This document shows, in pieces, positions 5,284 to 12,519 of a stretch of DNA of 12,519 bases (the stretch's first letter is position 1; the number at the start of each line of letters is the position of its first letter). The stretch lies in assembly GCA_007571275.1 (NCBI GenBank), contig RKRS01000119.1:1-12519 (forward strand). The letters run 5' to 3'. The DNA comes from Dehalococcoidia bacterium. GTDB taxonomy: Bacteria > Chloroflexota > Dehalococcoidia > Bin125. The position numbers were made by a program, and so were the translations under genes. Below the pieces are notes generated by a model. That model worked only from the letters and a program-made list of their open reading frames with translations, made no database searches and was not told where the DNA came from.

Positions 5284-7654
5284 CCCCCTCGTGGCCCTGG
5301 CCGTCACCATCTTCTTGTTTGCTCTTGTCACTCAGGGCGAGTCCGCTCAGGCGTCGTACAACCCACGACTGGTGATCAGCGAAGTGCATCCGAACGCGAT
5401 CAGCAACGGCGCGTCCCTCGAAACTCACGAGTGGATCGAGATACACAACCCCGAGCGATACGCGGTCAATCTCCACGGCTGGACGGTCGAGGACGCCCAG
5501 TCCATCTCCATGCTTCCCGATTTCGATATCGCGGCTGGAGAGACGGTGCTGATCGTGGGCAGTTCAGCGGAGATCAGCCTTCTGTCGGGCACGTCTTTGA
5601 TCATCCTCGATTCAGCGAGGATTGGCGGAGGGCTACGAAACGCCGGTGATCGGGTGGCGCTCGTCAATCCGTACGGCGTTCGTCACGACGCAGTGAGCTG
5701 GGGAGATGTGCATTGGCCGCAAACAAGTCAACCGCCCGATCCAGGACAGTCGATTATCCGAACGCGTAACGGCGGCCAAACGCTCTCGAGTGAATTGACG
5801 CCCTGGACGCTGGGAGCGCCTGTCAGCGCCAGACCGAAGCAATATCGGCACCCTCGTCCTGACACCGCCGTGCGCATTACCAGCGAGGTCGTAAATCCCG
5901 CCGACAACCAGCCAGAGTCAGTGACGCTCAAGAACGTCTCGGACGAGCCGATGTTGACGGTGAACTGGACCCTGACCGTCGGCGCGTCACTGGTCAAGCT
6001 ACGCTCGCTACGCATCGAGCCTGGAGAGTCAGTCACGATCACGGAGCCGGACGGCAAGATTGGCGGAGGGTTGGCAGCCCGGGGCGGGCATCTCGTGCTC
6101 AGAGACGCGCAGGGCAACTGGCTATCGACAGCCAGCTGGGGCAACGATCACACCTTCCACACAATTCCGTTGCCGCCGAACGGAGCAGAGGTGCGATTCA
6201 ATCCCTTGCTCCGCGTCCACCCGAGCACTCCGTGGTACGAATCGATCGACTTCGGCACGCAGCGGATGATAAGCAGCGAACCGTCATCAAACTTGCTGAT
6301 CGCCACAAATGTCTCAGCAGCGGCAAGTCGACCACACCCAGTTCCCGCAATTCATCAACAGGCGGATGCGGCCAGCATTTGGATCAGCGAAGTGTACCCA
6401 ACCGCCGGCCAGGGCCGCAATGATCCGGCATTCGAATGGTTCGAACTGACCAATCCGACCGATCGGCAGGTCGATCTCAGTGGCTGGTCAATCGCTGACA
6501 ACACCTCGACCGATCCGCTCGACCAAGTAATCATTCCGCCCAACTCCTCGATCGCCATCGGTACCTCCGATCAGGCGAGCGTGGTTGTCGTCGTGGCGAT
6601 TACCGACGGACGCATCGGCAACGGGCTCGCCAATGCCGGCGACCAGCTCAGGTTGATCAATCCGGCGGGCGAAGTCGTCAATGCCATCAGTTGGGGCAAC
6701 GACCAGTTGTACAGTTCGGTCAGAACTCCCAAAGCTGATGAGTCGATCCACCGAGCTGCTCCCGACAGCAATCCGATCGTCGGTCTGCCGTCCGCGGGGG
6801 TGCTGACCTCTTCAGTCAACGCTTCAACCAATCCCGGGCCCGCCTCGAGCGCACCAACAGAGAGCGTTTCTGCGAGCACTGTTCCACCCGTTGACGACGA
6901 AGCCGGGAGTGAAACAGCGAACACTACGCAGTCGGCGACACGGCCGAGGGATTCGCTGAGCCCGCCCATCCTGAGAGTGACCGAGATTCTGCCTGCACCG
7001 CTAGCGGGCCAGGCGGAATGGGTGGAAATTCACAACCCAACCGACAGCCCCATCGACCTGTCCGGCTGGGCAATCGGCGATCCAGAACGGCGCACTGCGC
7101 TATCAGGGATCATTGCGCCCCGCTCACGGTTCGTGATTTCGACACAGGAGTTGGAATCGGCTACGGCCGGGCTGATCGTCGACCGTATCGGAAACGGCCT
7201 CAACAACGACGCGGACACCATTGCCATCTTCAATCCTGATGGGGTCGCAGTGCATGAAATCCGCTACGGAGATGACGCGCTGCCTGCGCCTGAGCGTGGC
7301 CTCTCCCTGGCGCTCGATCCGGAGCGCTGGGTCGTGACCGCAGAGCCGACGCCTGGATCAGCAGAGGTCACGCCGTTGCTCTCCGACGCACTCCGTTCAG
7401 CGGCAATGAAGGCGCCAGTCTCGGACGAGGGACGACTGCCTGTAACACAGACGACTGAGAATGGCGGCTCTGACGCCTGGATGATCGTCAGTTTCGCCCT
7501 GATCGGAGTGATCCTCACACTGGTCCTCAGACGCTGGCGTCCCGATGAGCCGGTCGTCGAGCAAGCGCCTGAACCCGTTACATACTCCGGGCCATCCACA
7601 ACTCCCTTGACCACTCGCGAGGAAGCGCGCAGTGACGGGCGCGCCGAGCAATGA
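5234..7654 (+). CDS. Membrane-anchored surface protein with four lamin-tail-like modules
   Basis: An 806-residue protein of exported type. Residues 19-33 are hydrophobic and followed by ESAQA, a likely signal peptidase site after Ala40. Four lamin-tail (LTD, Ig-like beta sandwich) modules follow at about 46-178, 213-345, 381-508 and 579-696. Each has an 'EWxEIxNPxxxxVDLSGW' strand and an 'RIGxGLxNAGDxxxLxNP' strand followed by SWGND or similar; the second module is degenerate. Residues 517-575 are a Ser/Thr/Pro/Ala-rich linker, and 748-766 a single membrane helix followed by RRWRP and a 40-residue tail, giving an outside body and inside tail. Bacterial LTD proteins are known from cell surfaces and secreted nucleases; no nuclease domain is seen here, so a binding or structural role is inferred. 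The start is uncertain: TTG 5234 or TTG 5237 (beginning MKN) overlap the small gene by about 50 bases; GTG 5291 would follow it but leaves no charged n-region. Confidence 0.85.
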   Translation: MLKNTPPFAVGSLSFPSPLVALAVTIFLFALVTQGESAQASYNPRLVISEVHPNAISNGASLETHEWIEIHNPERYAVNLHGWTVEDAQSISMLPDFDIAAGETVLIVGSSAEISLLSGTSLIILDSARIGGGLRNAGDRVALVNPYGVRHDAVSWGDVHWPQTSQPPDPGQSIIRTRNGGQTLSSELTPWTLGAPVSARPKQYRHPRPDTAVRITSEVVNPADNQPESVTLKNVSDEPMLTVNWTLTVGASLVKLRSLRIEPGESVTITEPDGKIGGGLAARGGHLVLRDAQGNWLSTASWGNDHTFHTIPLPPNGAEVRFNPLLRVHPSTPWYESIDFGTQRMISSEPSSNLLIATNVSAAASRPHPVPAIHQQADAASIWISEVYPTAGQGRNDPAFEWFELTNPTDRQVDLSGWSIADNTSTDPLDQVIIPPNSSIAIGTSDQASVVVVVAITDGRIGNGLANAGDQLRLINPAGEVVNAISWGNDQLYSSVRTPKADESIHRAAPDSNPIVGLPSAGVLTSSVNASTNPGPASSAPTESVSASTVPPVDDEAGSETANTTQSATRPRDSLSPPILRVTEILPAPLAGQAEWVEIHNPTDSPIDLSGWAIGDPERRTALSGIIAPRSRFVISTQELESATAGLIVDRIGNGLNNDADTIAIFNPDGVAVHEIRYGDDALPAPERGLSLALDPERWVVTAEPTPGSAEVTPLLSDALRSAAMKAPVSDEGRLPVTQTTENGGSDAWMIVSFALIGVILTLVLRRWRPDEPVVEQAPEPVTYSGPSTTPLTTREEARSDGRAEQ

Positions 7655-7660
7655 TGCGCA

Positions 7661-8455
7661 ATGAGCGACTCTGAGCTGGTTCGCATCGCTGTCGTCATCG
7701 CCCGCAGCGGAATCGCGTCGCGGCGAGCCGCAGAAGCAATCGTGCGCGAACGGAGAGTATCCGTTGACGGCCAGATCACAACCGATCTCTCGCTGCGGGT
7801 CAATCCGCACACCCAGCGAATCACGCTTGACGGGCGACCACTTCCCAGGCAGGAGCCACTGCGCTACTTCGTTCTCAACAAACCACCAGGAGTGGTATCA
7901 ACTGCGCACGACGACCGAGGCAGGCGAACGGTCGTCGACTTTCTGCCTGACCATGCCCCGAGATGCGTCCCCGTCGGCAGACTCGATCTGGACAGCACGG
8001 GCCTGATGCTCTTGACCAACGATGGTCCGCTGATCACCGGGCTGCTTCATCCGTCGCGCGAAGTTCAGCGCGTGTACCTGGCTGAAATCGTCGGTCACCC
8101 GTCAGATGCAGCGCTGGATCGGATCTTTGCGGGTGTTGAGGACGATGGCGATCTGCTTCGCGCCAAGCCATCGCGTTCGCGGCGCCCGGGCCGCAAACTG
8201 GCTGATCGGCGAACGACGTCGTGGTTGACATTGACTTTACACACCGGTCGTAAGCGGGAGGTCCGCCGTCTCTGCGAAGCGATCGGTCACCCGGTCCTGA
8301 CCCTGCAGCGGGTTCGCTTTGGCCCGTTGTTGTTGCGCGATCTGGCGGAAGGCAAGACCCGACCGCTCAGTCGGAGAGAGGTTCGGCTACTCCGACGCGC
8401 GGCCGGACTCAGCAATGACTCAGCCGATGCTGAGCGACCATCACACCACGACTAA
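7661..8455 (+). CDS. rluB: RluB/RsuA-family rRNA pseudouridine synthase
   Basis: Converts a specific uridine in ribosomal RNA to pseudouridine. The 264-residue protein has an N-terminal S4 RNA-binding domain (about 7-55: GIASRRAAEAIVRERRVSVDG) and an RsuA/RluB catalytic domain (about 68-245). Key motifs: NKPPGVVST (73-81), GRLDLDSTGLMLLTNDG (106-122) with the catalytic Asp109, RVYLAEIVG (137-145) and the C-terminal LHTGRKREVRRLCEAIGHPV (193-212) with the basic RNA-contacting residues. RluB (23S) and RsuA (16S) cannot be strictly separated here; the neighbourhood with cmk favours the RluB-type gene found in Firmicutes. ATG 7661 is the first start after an in-frame stop; it lies six bases past the lamin-tail gene. 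No strong ribosome binding site is seen, so coupling to the upstream gene is likely. Confidence 0.93.
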   Translation: MSDSELVRIAVVIARSGIASRRAAEAIVRERRVSVDGQITTDLSLRVNPHTQRITLDGRPLPRQEPLRYFVLNKPPGVVSTAHDDRGRRTVVDFLPDHAPRCVPVGRLDLDSTGLMLLTNDGPLITGLLHPSREVQRVYLAEIVGHPSDAALDRIFAGVEDDGDLLRAKPSRSRRPGRKLADRRTTSWLTLTLHTGRKREVRRLCEAIGHPVLTLQRVRFGPLLLRDLAEGKTRPLSRREVRLLRRAAGLSNDSADAERPSHHD

Positions 8456-8464
8456 CATTGGTCT

Positions 8465-9202
8465 GTGAACGACTCCCCGGTTTCAGGCTGTCAACAGCAG
8501 GTCGTGGCGATCGATGGTCCCGTCGCTTCCGGTAAGACTGCGGTCGGTCGCGAACTCGCGCGACGACTGGGCTGGCGACTCTTTGATACCGGGATTATGT
8601 ATCGCGCAGCGACCTGGCAGGCGCAGCGCCGAGGCGTCCATCTCGACGAGGACGAGAGCGTCGCGGACCTGATCCGCGAGTCAGCGTTCCAGCTCTCACC
8701 GCAATCAGATTCCGAATCGGTTGATCTGGATGTGTACGTGGACGGCGACAATGCGACTCCCTATCTGCGTAAACCGGAAGTCGAATCGGGGGTACCGACT
8801 GTCGCAGCCATCGCCAGCGTGCGTGCGTTGATGGTGGAGATTCAGCAAGCTCAGGCCGCACAGGGGTGCATGATCGTCGTGGGGCGGGATATCGGAACCG
8901 TGGTGTTGCCGGACGCCCCTGCGAAAATCTTCCTCGACGCCAGCGAGGAAGTCCGAGCCCGGCGTCGGGCAGCTGAGCAGAGCAGCGGCGCCGACGAGGC
9001 TTCCGTGCTCAAAGCGACGCAGCGACGCGATGCGCGCGACCGCAGTCGTACCGCTTCACCGTTGATCGCTGCGGCGGACGCTATCCGGCTCGACACCTCC
9101 AGGCTCACGCTCGAGCAGGCCGTCGACGCGGCGGAAGCTATCATCCGCAAACGGATTCCCGCGTTGGCGAGCGCCCAATCAGACGCTGTCAGGCAGGGTT
9201 AA
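8465..9202 (+). CDS. cmk: Cytidylate kinase
   Basis: Phosphorylates CMP and dCMP with ATP, feeding pyrimidine nucleotide recycling. The 245-residue protein (family about 220-230) has the P-loop DGPVASGKT (17-25), the CMP-binding DTGIMYRAATW (41-51), the central substrate segment LRKPEVESGVPTVAAIASVR (101-120), GRDIGTVVLPDA (140-151) and the LID-type RRDARDRSRTASPL. All are standard for bacterial Cmk, though the P-loop reads ASGKTAVG where ASGKGTVA is more usual. The start is GTG 8465, nine bases after rluB, with no Shine-Dalgarno; a TAACAT that includes the rluB stop codon lies six bases before it and could act as a -10 for a leaderless transcript. It stops four bases before plsC. Confidence 0.96.
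   Translation: MNDSPVSGCQQQVVAIDGPVASGKTAVGRELARRLGWRLFDTGIMYRAATWQAQRRGVHLDEDESVADLIRESAFQLSPQSDSESVDLDVYVDGDNATPYLRKPEVESGVPTVAAIASVRALMVEIQQAQAAQGCMIVVGRDIGTVVLPDAPAKIFLDASEEVRARRRAAEQSSGADEASVLKATQRRDARDRSRTASPLIAAADAIRLDTSRLTLEQAVDAAEAIIRKRIPALASAQSDAVRQG
9195..9198 (+). promoter_or_regulatory. Ribosome binding site of plsC
   Basis: AGGG lies in the last codons of cmk, seven bases before ATG 9206, a standard spacing that supports this start and shows coupling to cmk. Confidence 0.5.
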
Positions 9203-9205
9203 CTG

Positions 9206-9997
9206 ATGAGACGTCGCGCTTACCGCTGGACAACGAGACAGCTCACGCGGCTGATCTTTGGCGAGTATCGAGCGCTCGCCGACATCGGGATGACCGGTAT
9301 GCCCAACGCCTCACGGGTGTGGTTCCTCGTCGCCGGATTTTTCGCTCGTCTCGCCTTTCTCAGGCTCGTCCGTTGCGAGTGGGTCCACTTTGATCGCATC
9401 CCCAAGGGTGGCGTGATCATCGCCTCCAACCACGTCTCCTCAGCCGATCCGGCCATGATGGCCTCAGCCATCTACCCGAGGTCGCCGCGCTACATGGCCA
9501 AGGTCGAGCTGTTCCAGAAAGAACCGATCATCGGTTACCTGTTCGCGCTCTCCGGCGCATTCCCGGTTCGGCGAGGCGCTGGCGATCGCCTGGCGATTCG
9601 GGAGGCCGAACGCCTCCTGGCCGAAGGCGCAGTGGTCGGTATGTTCCCCGAAGGTCACCGCTCGGACACAGGCGCGCTGATGCATGCCCATTCCGGCACC
9701 GCCCTGCTTGCGCTGCGCACGCAGGCTCCGGTCGTTGCAGTGGGGATCACCGGTTCCGAGCGAATGCGCGCCGGGTGGAGATCGCTGTTCGCCCGCACTC
9801 AAGTCAGAATGACTGCCTCGCATCCGTTCGTCCTCAAACCGCCGGGACGACGAATCACCCGAGAAGATATCGACTCGGCGCATACCAGCATCATGTGCGC
9901 CATTGCCGAAGAGCTACCCCCCGCGTATCGTGGCGTATATGCACACTTGGTCGACGACGACGCCGATCAAGCCGACAGACCGGGAGCAGCAGCATGA
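9206..9997 (+). CDS. plsC: 1-acylglycerol-3-phosphate acyltransferase (PlsC family)
   Basis: Membrane-associated acyltransferase that adds the second fatty acyl chain to lysophosphatidic acid, giving phosphatidic acid for phospholipid synthesis. The 263 residues contain the four PlsC blocks: the catalytic NHVSSADP (75-82, His76 and Asp81), GAFPVRRGAGD (117-127), the substrate-binding FPEGHRS (147-153) and the hydrophobic APVVAVGITGSE (174-185). A hydrophobic stretch around 39-55 probably anchors it to the inner face of the membrane. The N-terminus is very basic (MRRRAYRWTTRQLTR) and the C-terminal tail acidic (DDDADQAD); exact acyl-acceptor specificity is not provable. AGGG at 9195-9198 lies seven bases before ATG 9206. 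The end overlaps ispH by ATGA. Confidence 0.92.
   Translation: MRRRAYRWTTRQLTRLIFGEYRALADIGMTGMPNASRVWFLVAGFFARLAFLRLVRCEWVHFDRIPKGGVIIASNHVSSADPAMMASAIYPRSPRYMAKVELFQKEPIIGYLFALSGAFPVRRGAGDRLAIREAERLLAEGAVVGMFPEGHRSDTGALMHAHSGTALLALRTQAPVVAVGITGSERMRAGWRSLFARTQVRMTASHPFVLKPPGRRITREDIDSAHTSIMCAIAEELPPAYRGVYAHLVDDDADQADRPGAAA
9982..9986 (+). promoter_or_regulatory. Ribosome binding site of ispH
   Basis: GGGAG lies inside the plsC end, seven bases before ATG 9994. It settles the ispH start, since the same frame stays open far upstream through plsC. Confidence 0.6.
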
Positions 9998-10869
9998 GAA
10001 TTCACCGCGCTAGCGATATGGGCTTCTGCTTCGGCGTTCGTCGCGCCGTCGACATGATGAAGGAAGCCGCCGCCAACGGCACCAGGGTGACGACGCTCGG
10101 ACAGGTCGTTCACAACCCGCAGGTCGTCGCGGAGCTCGAGCACACCGGCATCAAGGTCAAGGAAGATCGGTCCGCCGTCGGCGTCGATACCGATACCGTC
10201 GCCATCACGGCCCACGGCGTTGGCGAGACAGTCGTCCAAGACATTGAGGCGCGCGGACTCCGGGTCATCGACACCACCTGCCAGTTCGTCTCTCGCTCGC
10301 AACGCGCGGCGCGTAACCTGGCAGAGCGTGGATTTACGGTCATCATCTTTGGCGATCCGACCCACCCCGAGGTCAAGGGCGTGCTCGGCTGGTGCCGCGG
10401 CCGCGGCATCGTGATCAAAAACGAGTCACTCGAAGAGCTTCCCGACTATCTGCCGGCCAAAATCGGCGTGATCTCACAAACGACCCACACGCCCGAGCGA
10501 TTCGCCGAGTTCGTCGCCAATCTGATGCGCGCTCGCATCGACCAGATCACGGAAATTCGGGTGGTCAACGTGCTCTGTAACGCGACCACGTCGCAGCAGG
10601 CCGCCACTCGCGATCTGACAGAGGACGTCGATCTGATGATCGTCGTCGGTGGGCACAACTCCGCCAACACCCGACATCTCGCCGAGCTGTCACGAGCCAA
10701 TGGCATCGAGACGCACCATGTGGAAACTGCAAACGAGCTGCTCCCTGAATGGTTCGACGGTCACGAGGACGTCGGCGTCACAGCCGGCGCTTCGACCCCG
10801 GACTTCTCGATCGACGCCGTGGTGAAACGGATCGAAGAATTCGACCAAGCGCTCTCAGCGATCAGCTAG
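9994..10869 (+). CDS. ispH: 4-hydroxy-3-methylbut-2-enyl diphosphate reductase (IspH/LytB)
   Basis: Last step of the MEP isoprenoid pathway: an iron-sulfur enzyme that reduces HMBPP to isopentenyl and dimethylallyl diphosphate. The 291-residue protein has the three cluster cysteines Cys12 (MGFCFGVRRAV), Cys96 (DTTCQFV) and Cys195 (NVLCNATTSQQ), and the substrate-binding residues His40 (VVHNPQVV), His74 (AHGV), His124 and the proton-donor Glu126 (THPEVKG), nearly at the E. coli positions. SQTTHT (161-166), VGGHNSANTRHL (218-229) and TAGASTPD (263-270) complete the family set. ATG 9994 is chosen because the protein begins as family members do; the open frame back to 9775 is a shadow of plsC. 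Presence of ispH means isoprenoids are made by the MEP route. It is coupled to plsC by an ATGA overlap. Confidence 0.97.
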   Translation: MRIHRASDMGFCFGVRRAVDMMKEAAANGTRVTTLGQVVHNPQVVAELEHTGIKVKEDRSAVGVDTDTVAITAHGVGETVVQDIEARGLRVIDTTCQFVSRSQRAARNLAERGFTVIIFGDPTHPEVKGVLGWCRGRGIVIKNESLEELPDYLPAKIGVISQTTHTPERFAEFVANLMRARIDQITEIRVVNVLCNATTSQQAATRDLTEDVDLMIVVGGHNSANTRHLAELSRANGIETHHVETANELLPEWFDGHEDVGVTAGASTPDFSIDAVVKRIEEFDQALSAIS

Positions 10870-10902
10870 TCGTTGGCTGATGAAGGTTCGACGCGACGCT
10901 GC

Positions 10903-12336
10903 ATGACCCGACCCCGCCGTTCCGCTGTACCTGTTGGGGCGATCAGCGCCGTCGAGCCCGACTCTCTCGCCGCTGAGGCCGGCCTGCGTCCCGGCGACCA
11001 GGTGCTTGCCGTCAACGGTCAGACGATTCGTGATCCGGTTGACTACCGTTTTCAAACCACTGACGACATCGTCGAACTCGAAGTGGTGCACGATGGCGAG
11101 CTGGCGGTGGTCGAGTTTGAGAAACCGATCGATGAATCGCTCGGGATCGAGTTTGACGATGACGCATTCGACGGTACGCGCATCTGCAACAACAAGTGTT
11201 TCTTCTGCTTCCTCAAGGGCTTGCCGAAGGGTCTGCGGCGACCGCTATACGTCAAAGACGATGATTATCGACTCTCCTTCCTGCACGGGAACTTCGTCAC
11301 GCTGACCAATCTCTCCGACGACGACTGGGAACGACTGGCCGAGCAACGACTTAGCCCGCTGCACGTCAGTGTGCACGCCACCGACCGGCACCTACGGCGC
11401 AGACTGCTGGGCAACCGGAACGCTCCTGACATCCTTGAACAACTCCGCCGACTTGCCGAAATGCGAATCGAGGCGCACACACAGGTGGTCCTCTGCCCCG
11501 GCGTCAATGACGGCGACGCGCTCGACCAGACCGTGAGCGACCTCCTGCAACAAGAGAATGTGACCTCAATCGGTGTGGTGCCGGTTGGCTCGTCGCTCGA
11601 AGGTGAAGCAAGGATCAATGACGCCGGGATGCGCGCTCACAGTCCGGCTGAAGCCAGCCAAGTGGTGCGGCAGCTACGTCGTTGGCAGCGCCTGGCCAGA
11701 TCGCTACGCGGCCAATCCATTGTCTTCCCCAGTGATGAGTTCTATCTCACGGCCAACGCTCAGATTCCCGCCGCCCGTCGTTACGACGGGTTTCCGCAGT
11801 GGGAGAACGGCATCGGGATGACGCGCACGTTGGTTGATGACTGGCGTCAGACGCGCCACAGAATCCGGCAGGGCCGACTGCAGGCGCCATCGGCCTCTGT
11901 CCTGATCGCTTGCGGCACGCTGATCGCCCCGACACTGCAAGCGCTTTGTGCTGAAGCGTCAGACCTGACCGCAATCGACTTCACCGTAGTACCGGTGGAG
12001 AACACCCTGTTTGGCGAACGAGTCAACGTCAGCGGCCTGATCCCGGGCCGCGACTTCGCGTCAACCTTGTCGCAGCTGGAACTGCCAGCGCATGTGTTTC
12101 TGCCACGTGCGTCGCTCGATTACTTTGGCGCGAAATTCCTCGACGACCTCACCCCTGCGGAACTCGAATCCCGGCTCAAGCGTCCGATTTCGTTTGTCTA
12201 CACCCTTTCTGAACTCATACAGTCGCTCATAGAGTCCAACACAGGCGACGCCGAGCAGGTCGGCACGGGCAACAGGCAGCCTCGGCCGAATCCGCGTTCG
12301 AACGGACGCAGTTGGACGACCTCTGTGGCGGGGTAG
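10903..12336 (+). CDS. PDZ-radical SAM-DUF512 family protein, function unknown
   Basis: A 477-residue member of the widespread DUF512 family, whose role has not been established to my knowledge. Order: a short PDZ-like domain (about 8-70: AISAVEPDSLAAEAGLRPGD then VLAVNGQTI), then a radical SAM-type cluster motif CNNKCFFC (Cys95, Cys99, Cys102; CX3CX2C) followed by FLKGLP, a DDDYRLSFLHGNFVTLTNL block (119-137), and the C-terminal DUF512 part with FPSDEFYLTA (275-284), QWENGIGMTR (299-308) and NVSGLIPGRDF (375-385). The cysteines would hold a [4Fe-4S] cluster that cleaves S-adenosylmethionine; the substrate is unknown. After about residue 445 a polar, Arg/Asn/Gly-rich tail follows. ATG 10903 is preferred; TTG 10873, three bases after ispH, would add ten residues. 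Neither has a Shine-Dalgarno. The family often lies next to der in Firmicutes; here glmS follows instead. Confidence 0.9.
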   Translation: MTRPRRSAVPVGAISAVEPDSLAAEAGLRPGDQVLAVNGQTIRDPVDYRFQTTDDIVELEVVHDGELAVVEFEKPIDESLGIEFDDDAFDGTRICNNKCFFCFLKGLPKGLRRPLYVKDDDYRLSFLHGNFVTLTNLSDDDWERLAEQRLSPLHVSVHATDRHLRRRLLGNRNAPDILEQLRRLAEMRIEAHTQVVLCPGVNDGDALDQTVSDLLQQENVTSIGVVPVGSSLEGEARINDAGMRAHSPAEASQVVRQLRRWQRLARSLRGQSIVFPSDEFYLTANAQIPAARRYDGFPQWENGIGMTRTLVDDWRQTRHRIRQGRLQAPSASVLIACGTLIAPTLQALCAEASDLTAIDFTVVPVENTLFGERVNVSGLIPGRDFASTLSQLELPAHVFLPRASLDYFGAKFLDDLTPAELESRLKRPISFVYTLSELIQSLIESNTGDAEQVGTGNRQPRPNPRSNGRSWTTSVAG

Positions 12337-12340
12337 ACGC

Positions 12341-12344
12341 AGGA
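12341..12344 (+). promoter_or_regulatory. Ribosome binding site of glmS
   Basis: AGGA lies seven bases before ATG 12352, in the 15-base gap after the DUF512 gene, and supports this start. Confidence 0.5.
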
Positions 12345-12351
12345 TTCATCC

Positions 12352-12519
12352 ATGTGTGGCATCGTTGGCTATATCGGCCATCAGGCAGCTGGCCCGATTT
12401 TGATCGAGGGTCTACAGCGGCTTGAGTACCGTGGATACGACTCTGCCGGCATCGCCGTGCTCGATCATGACGGCGCGCTTGCCGTCCTGAAACGGCAGGG
12501 AAAACTCAGGGACCTACAG
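12352..12519 (+). CDS. glmS: Glucosamine-fructose-6-phosphate aminotransferase, N-terminal part (3' truncated)
   Basis: The window ends inside this gene after 56 codons. GlmS makes glucosamine 6-phosphate from fructose 6-phosphate and glutamine, the entry into peptidoglycan and other amino sugars. The visible part is the start of the Ntn-type glutaminase domain: MCGIVGYIG, where Cys2 becomes the N-terminal nucleophile after Met removal, then GLQRLEYRGYDSAGIAVL, the diagnostic GlmS block (LEYRGYDS), and KRQGKL. Purine amidotransferase (PurF) and asparagine synthase share MCGI but not LEYRGYDSAGIA. The two SIS sugar domains lie outside the window. It starts 15 bases after the DUF512 gene. No room for a glmS ribozyme is left in this short gap. 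Confidence 0.95.
   Translation, partial: MCGIVGYIGHQAAGPILIEGLQRLEYRGYDSAGIAVLDHDGALAVLKRQGKLRDLQ

Noticed and set aside
7264..7824. 186-codon open frame on the - strand
   Set aside because: Antisense to the end of the lamin-tail gene and the start of rluB; Ser/Arg-rich with no recognisable domain.
9775..9993. Longer IspH with a 73-residue N-terminal extension
   Set aside because: The extension overlaps plsC in another frame, has no family similarity, and ATG 9994 has its own GGGAG site and the usual IspH beginning.
12337..12351. glmS ribozyme before glmS
   Set aside because: Only 15 bases lie between the genes, far too few for the ribozyme.

Overview
The window reads as one stretch of chromosomal housekeeping genes from a moderately GC-rich bacterium. 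All thirteen genes are on the + strand and packed almost without gaps. Gene order and protein character (an Arg-type EF-P loop, PDZ/radical SAM DUF512 protein, lamin-tail surface protein, non-mevalonate isoprenoid gene, no phage or IS genes) suggest a Chloroflexota member, perhaps of the Thermomicrobia type. This placement is an inference, not shown directly. The ends are cut inside genes: a XerC/XerD-type recombinase on the left and glmS on the right.

Left block (1-4919): recombinase C-terminus, aroQ (type II dehydroquinase), an M24 Xaa-Pro peptidase, efp, xseA, xseB and a divergent PurN-like formyltransferase. The first three genes are joined by ATGA stop/start overlaps. This looks like a shortened form of the aroQ-peptidase-efp-...-xseA-xseB order known from Firmicutes.

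Middle (4920-7654): the longest intergenic gap (79 bases, clearly AT-richer) carries a promoter-like -10 placed so that the following 94-residue gene could be leaderless. That unknown small gene runs into, or overlaps, a gene for an 806-residue protein with a signal sequence, four lamin-tail-like modules (one degenerate), an S/T/P/A-rich linker and one C-terminal membrane helix. This pair is the least explained part of the window.

Right block (7661-12519): rluB-type pseudouridine synthase, cmk, plsC, ispH, a PDZ-radical SAM-DUF512 protein and the start of glmS. plsC/ispH share an ATGA overlap. The block resembles the cmk-plsC-ispH-DUF512 neighbourhood of many Firmicutes. Together these genes serve rRNA modification, CMP phosphorylation, phospholipid and isoprenoid synthesis, and amino-sugar supply for the envelope.

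I saw no tRNA, rRNA, CRISPR array, insertion sequence or convincing rho-independent terminator. No intergenic stretch exceeds 80 bases.
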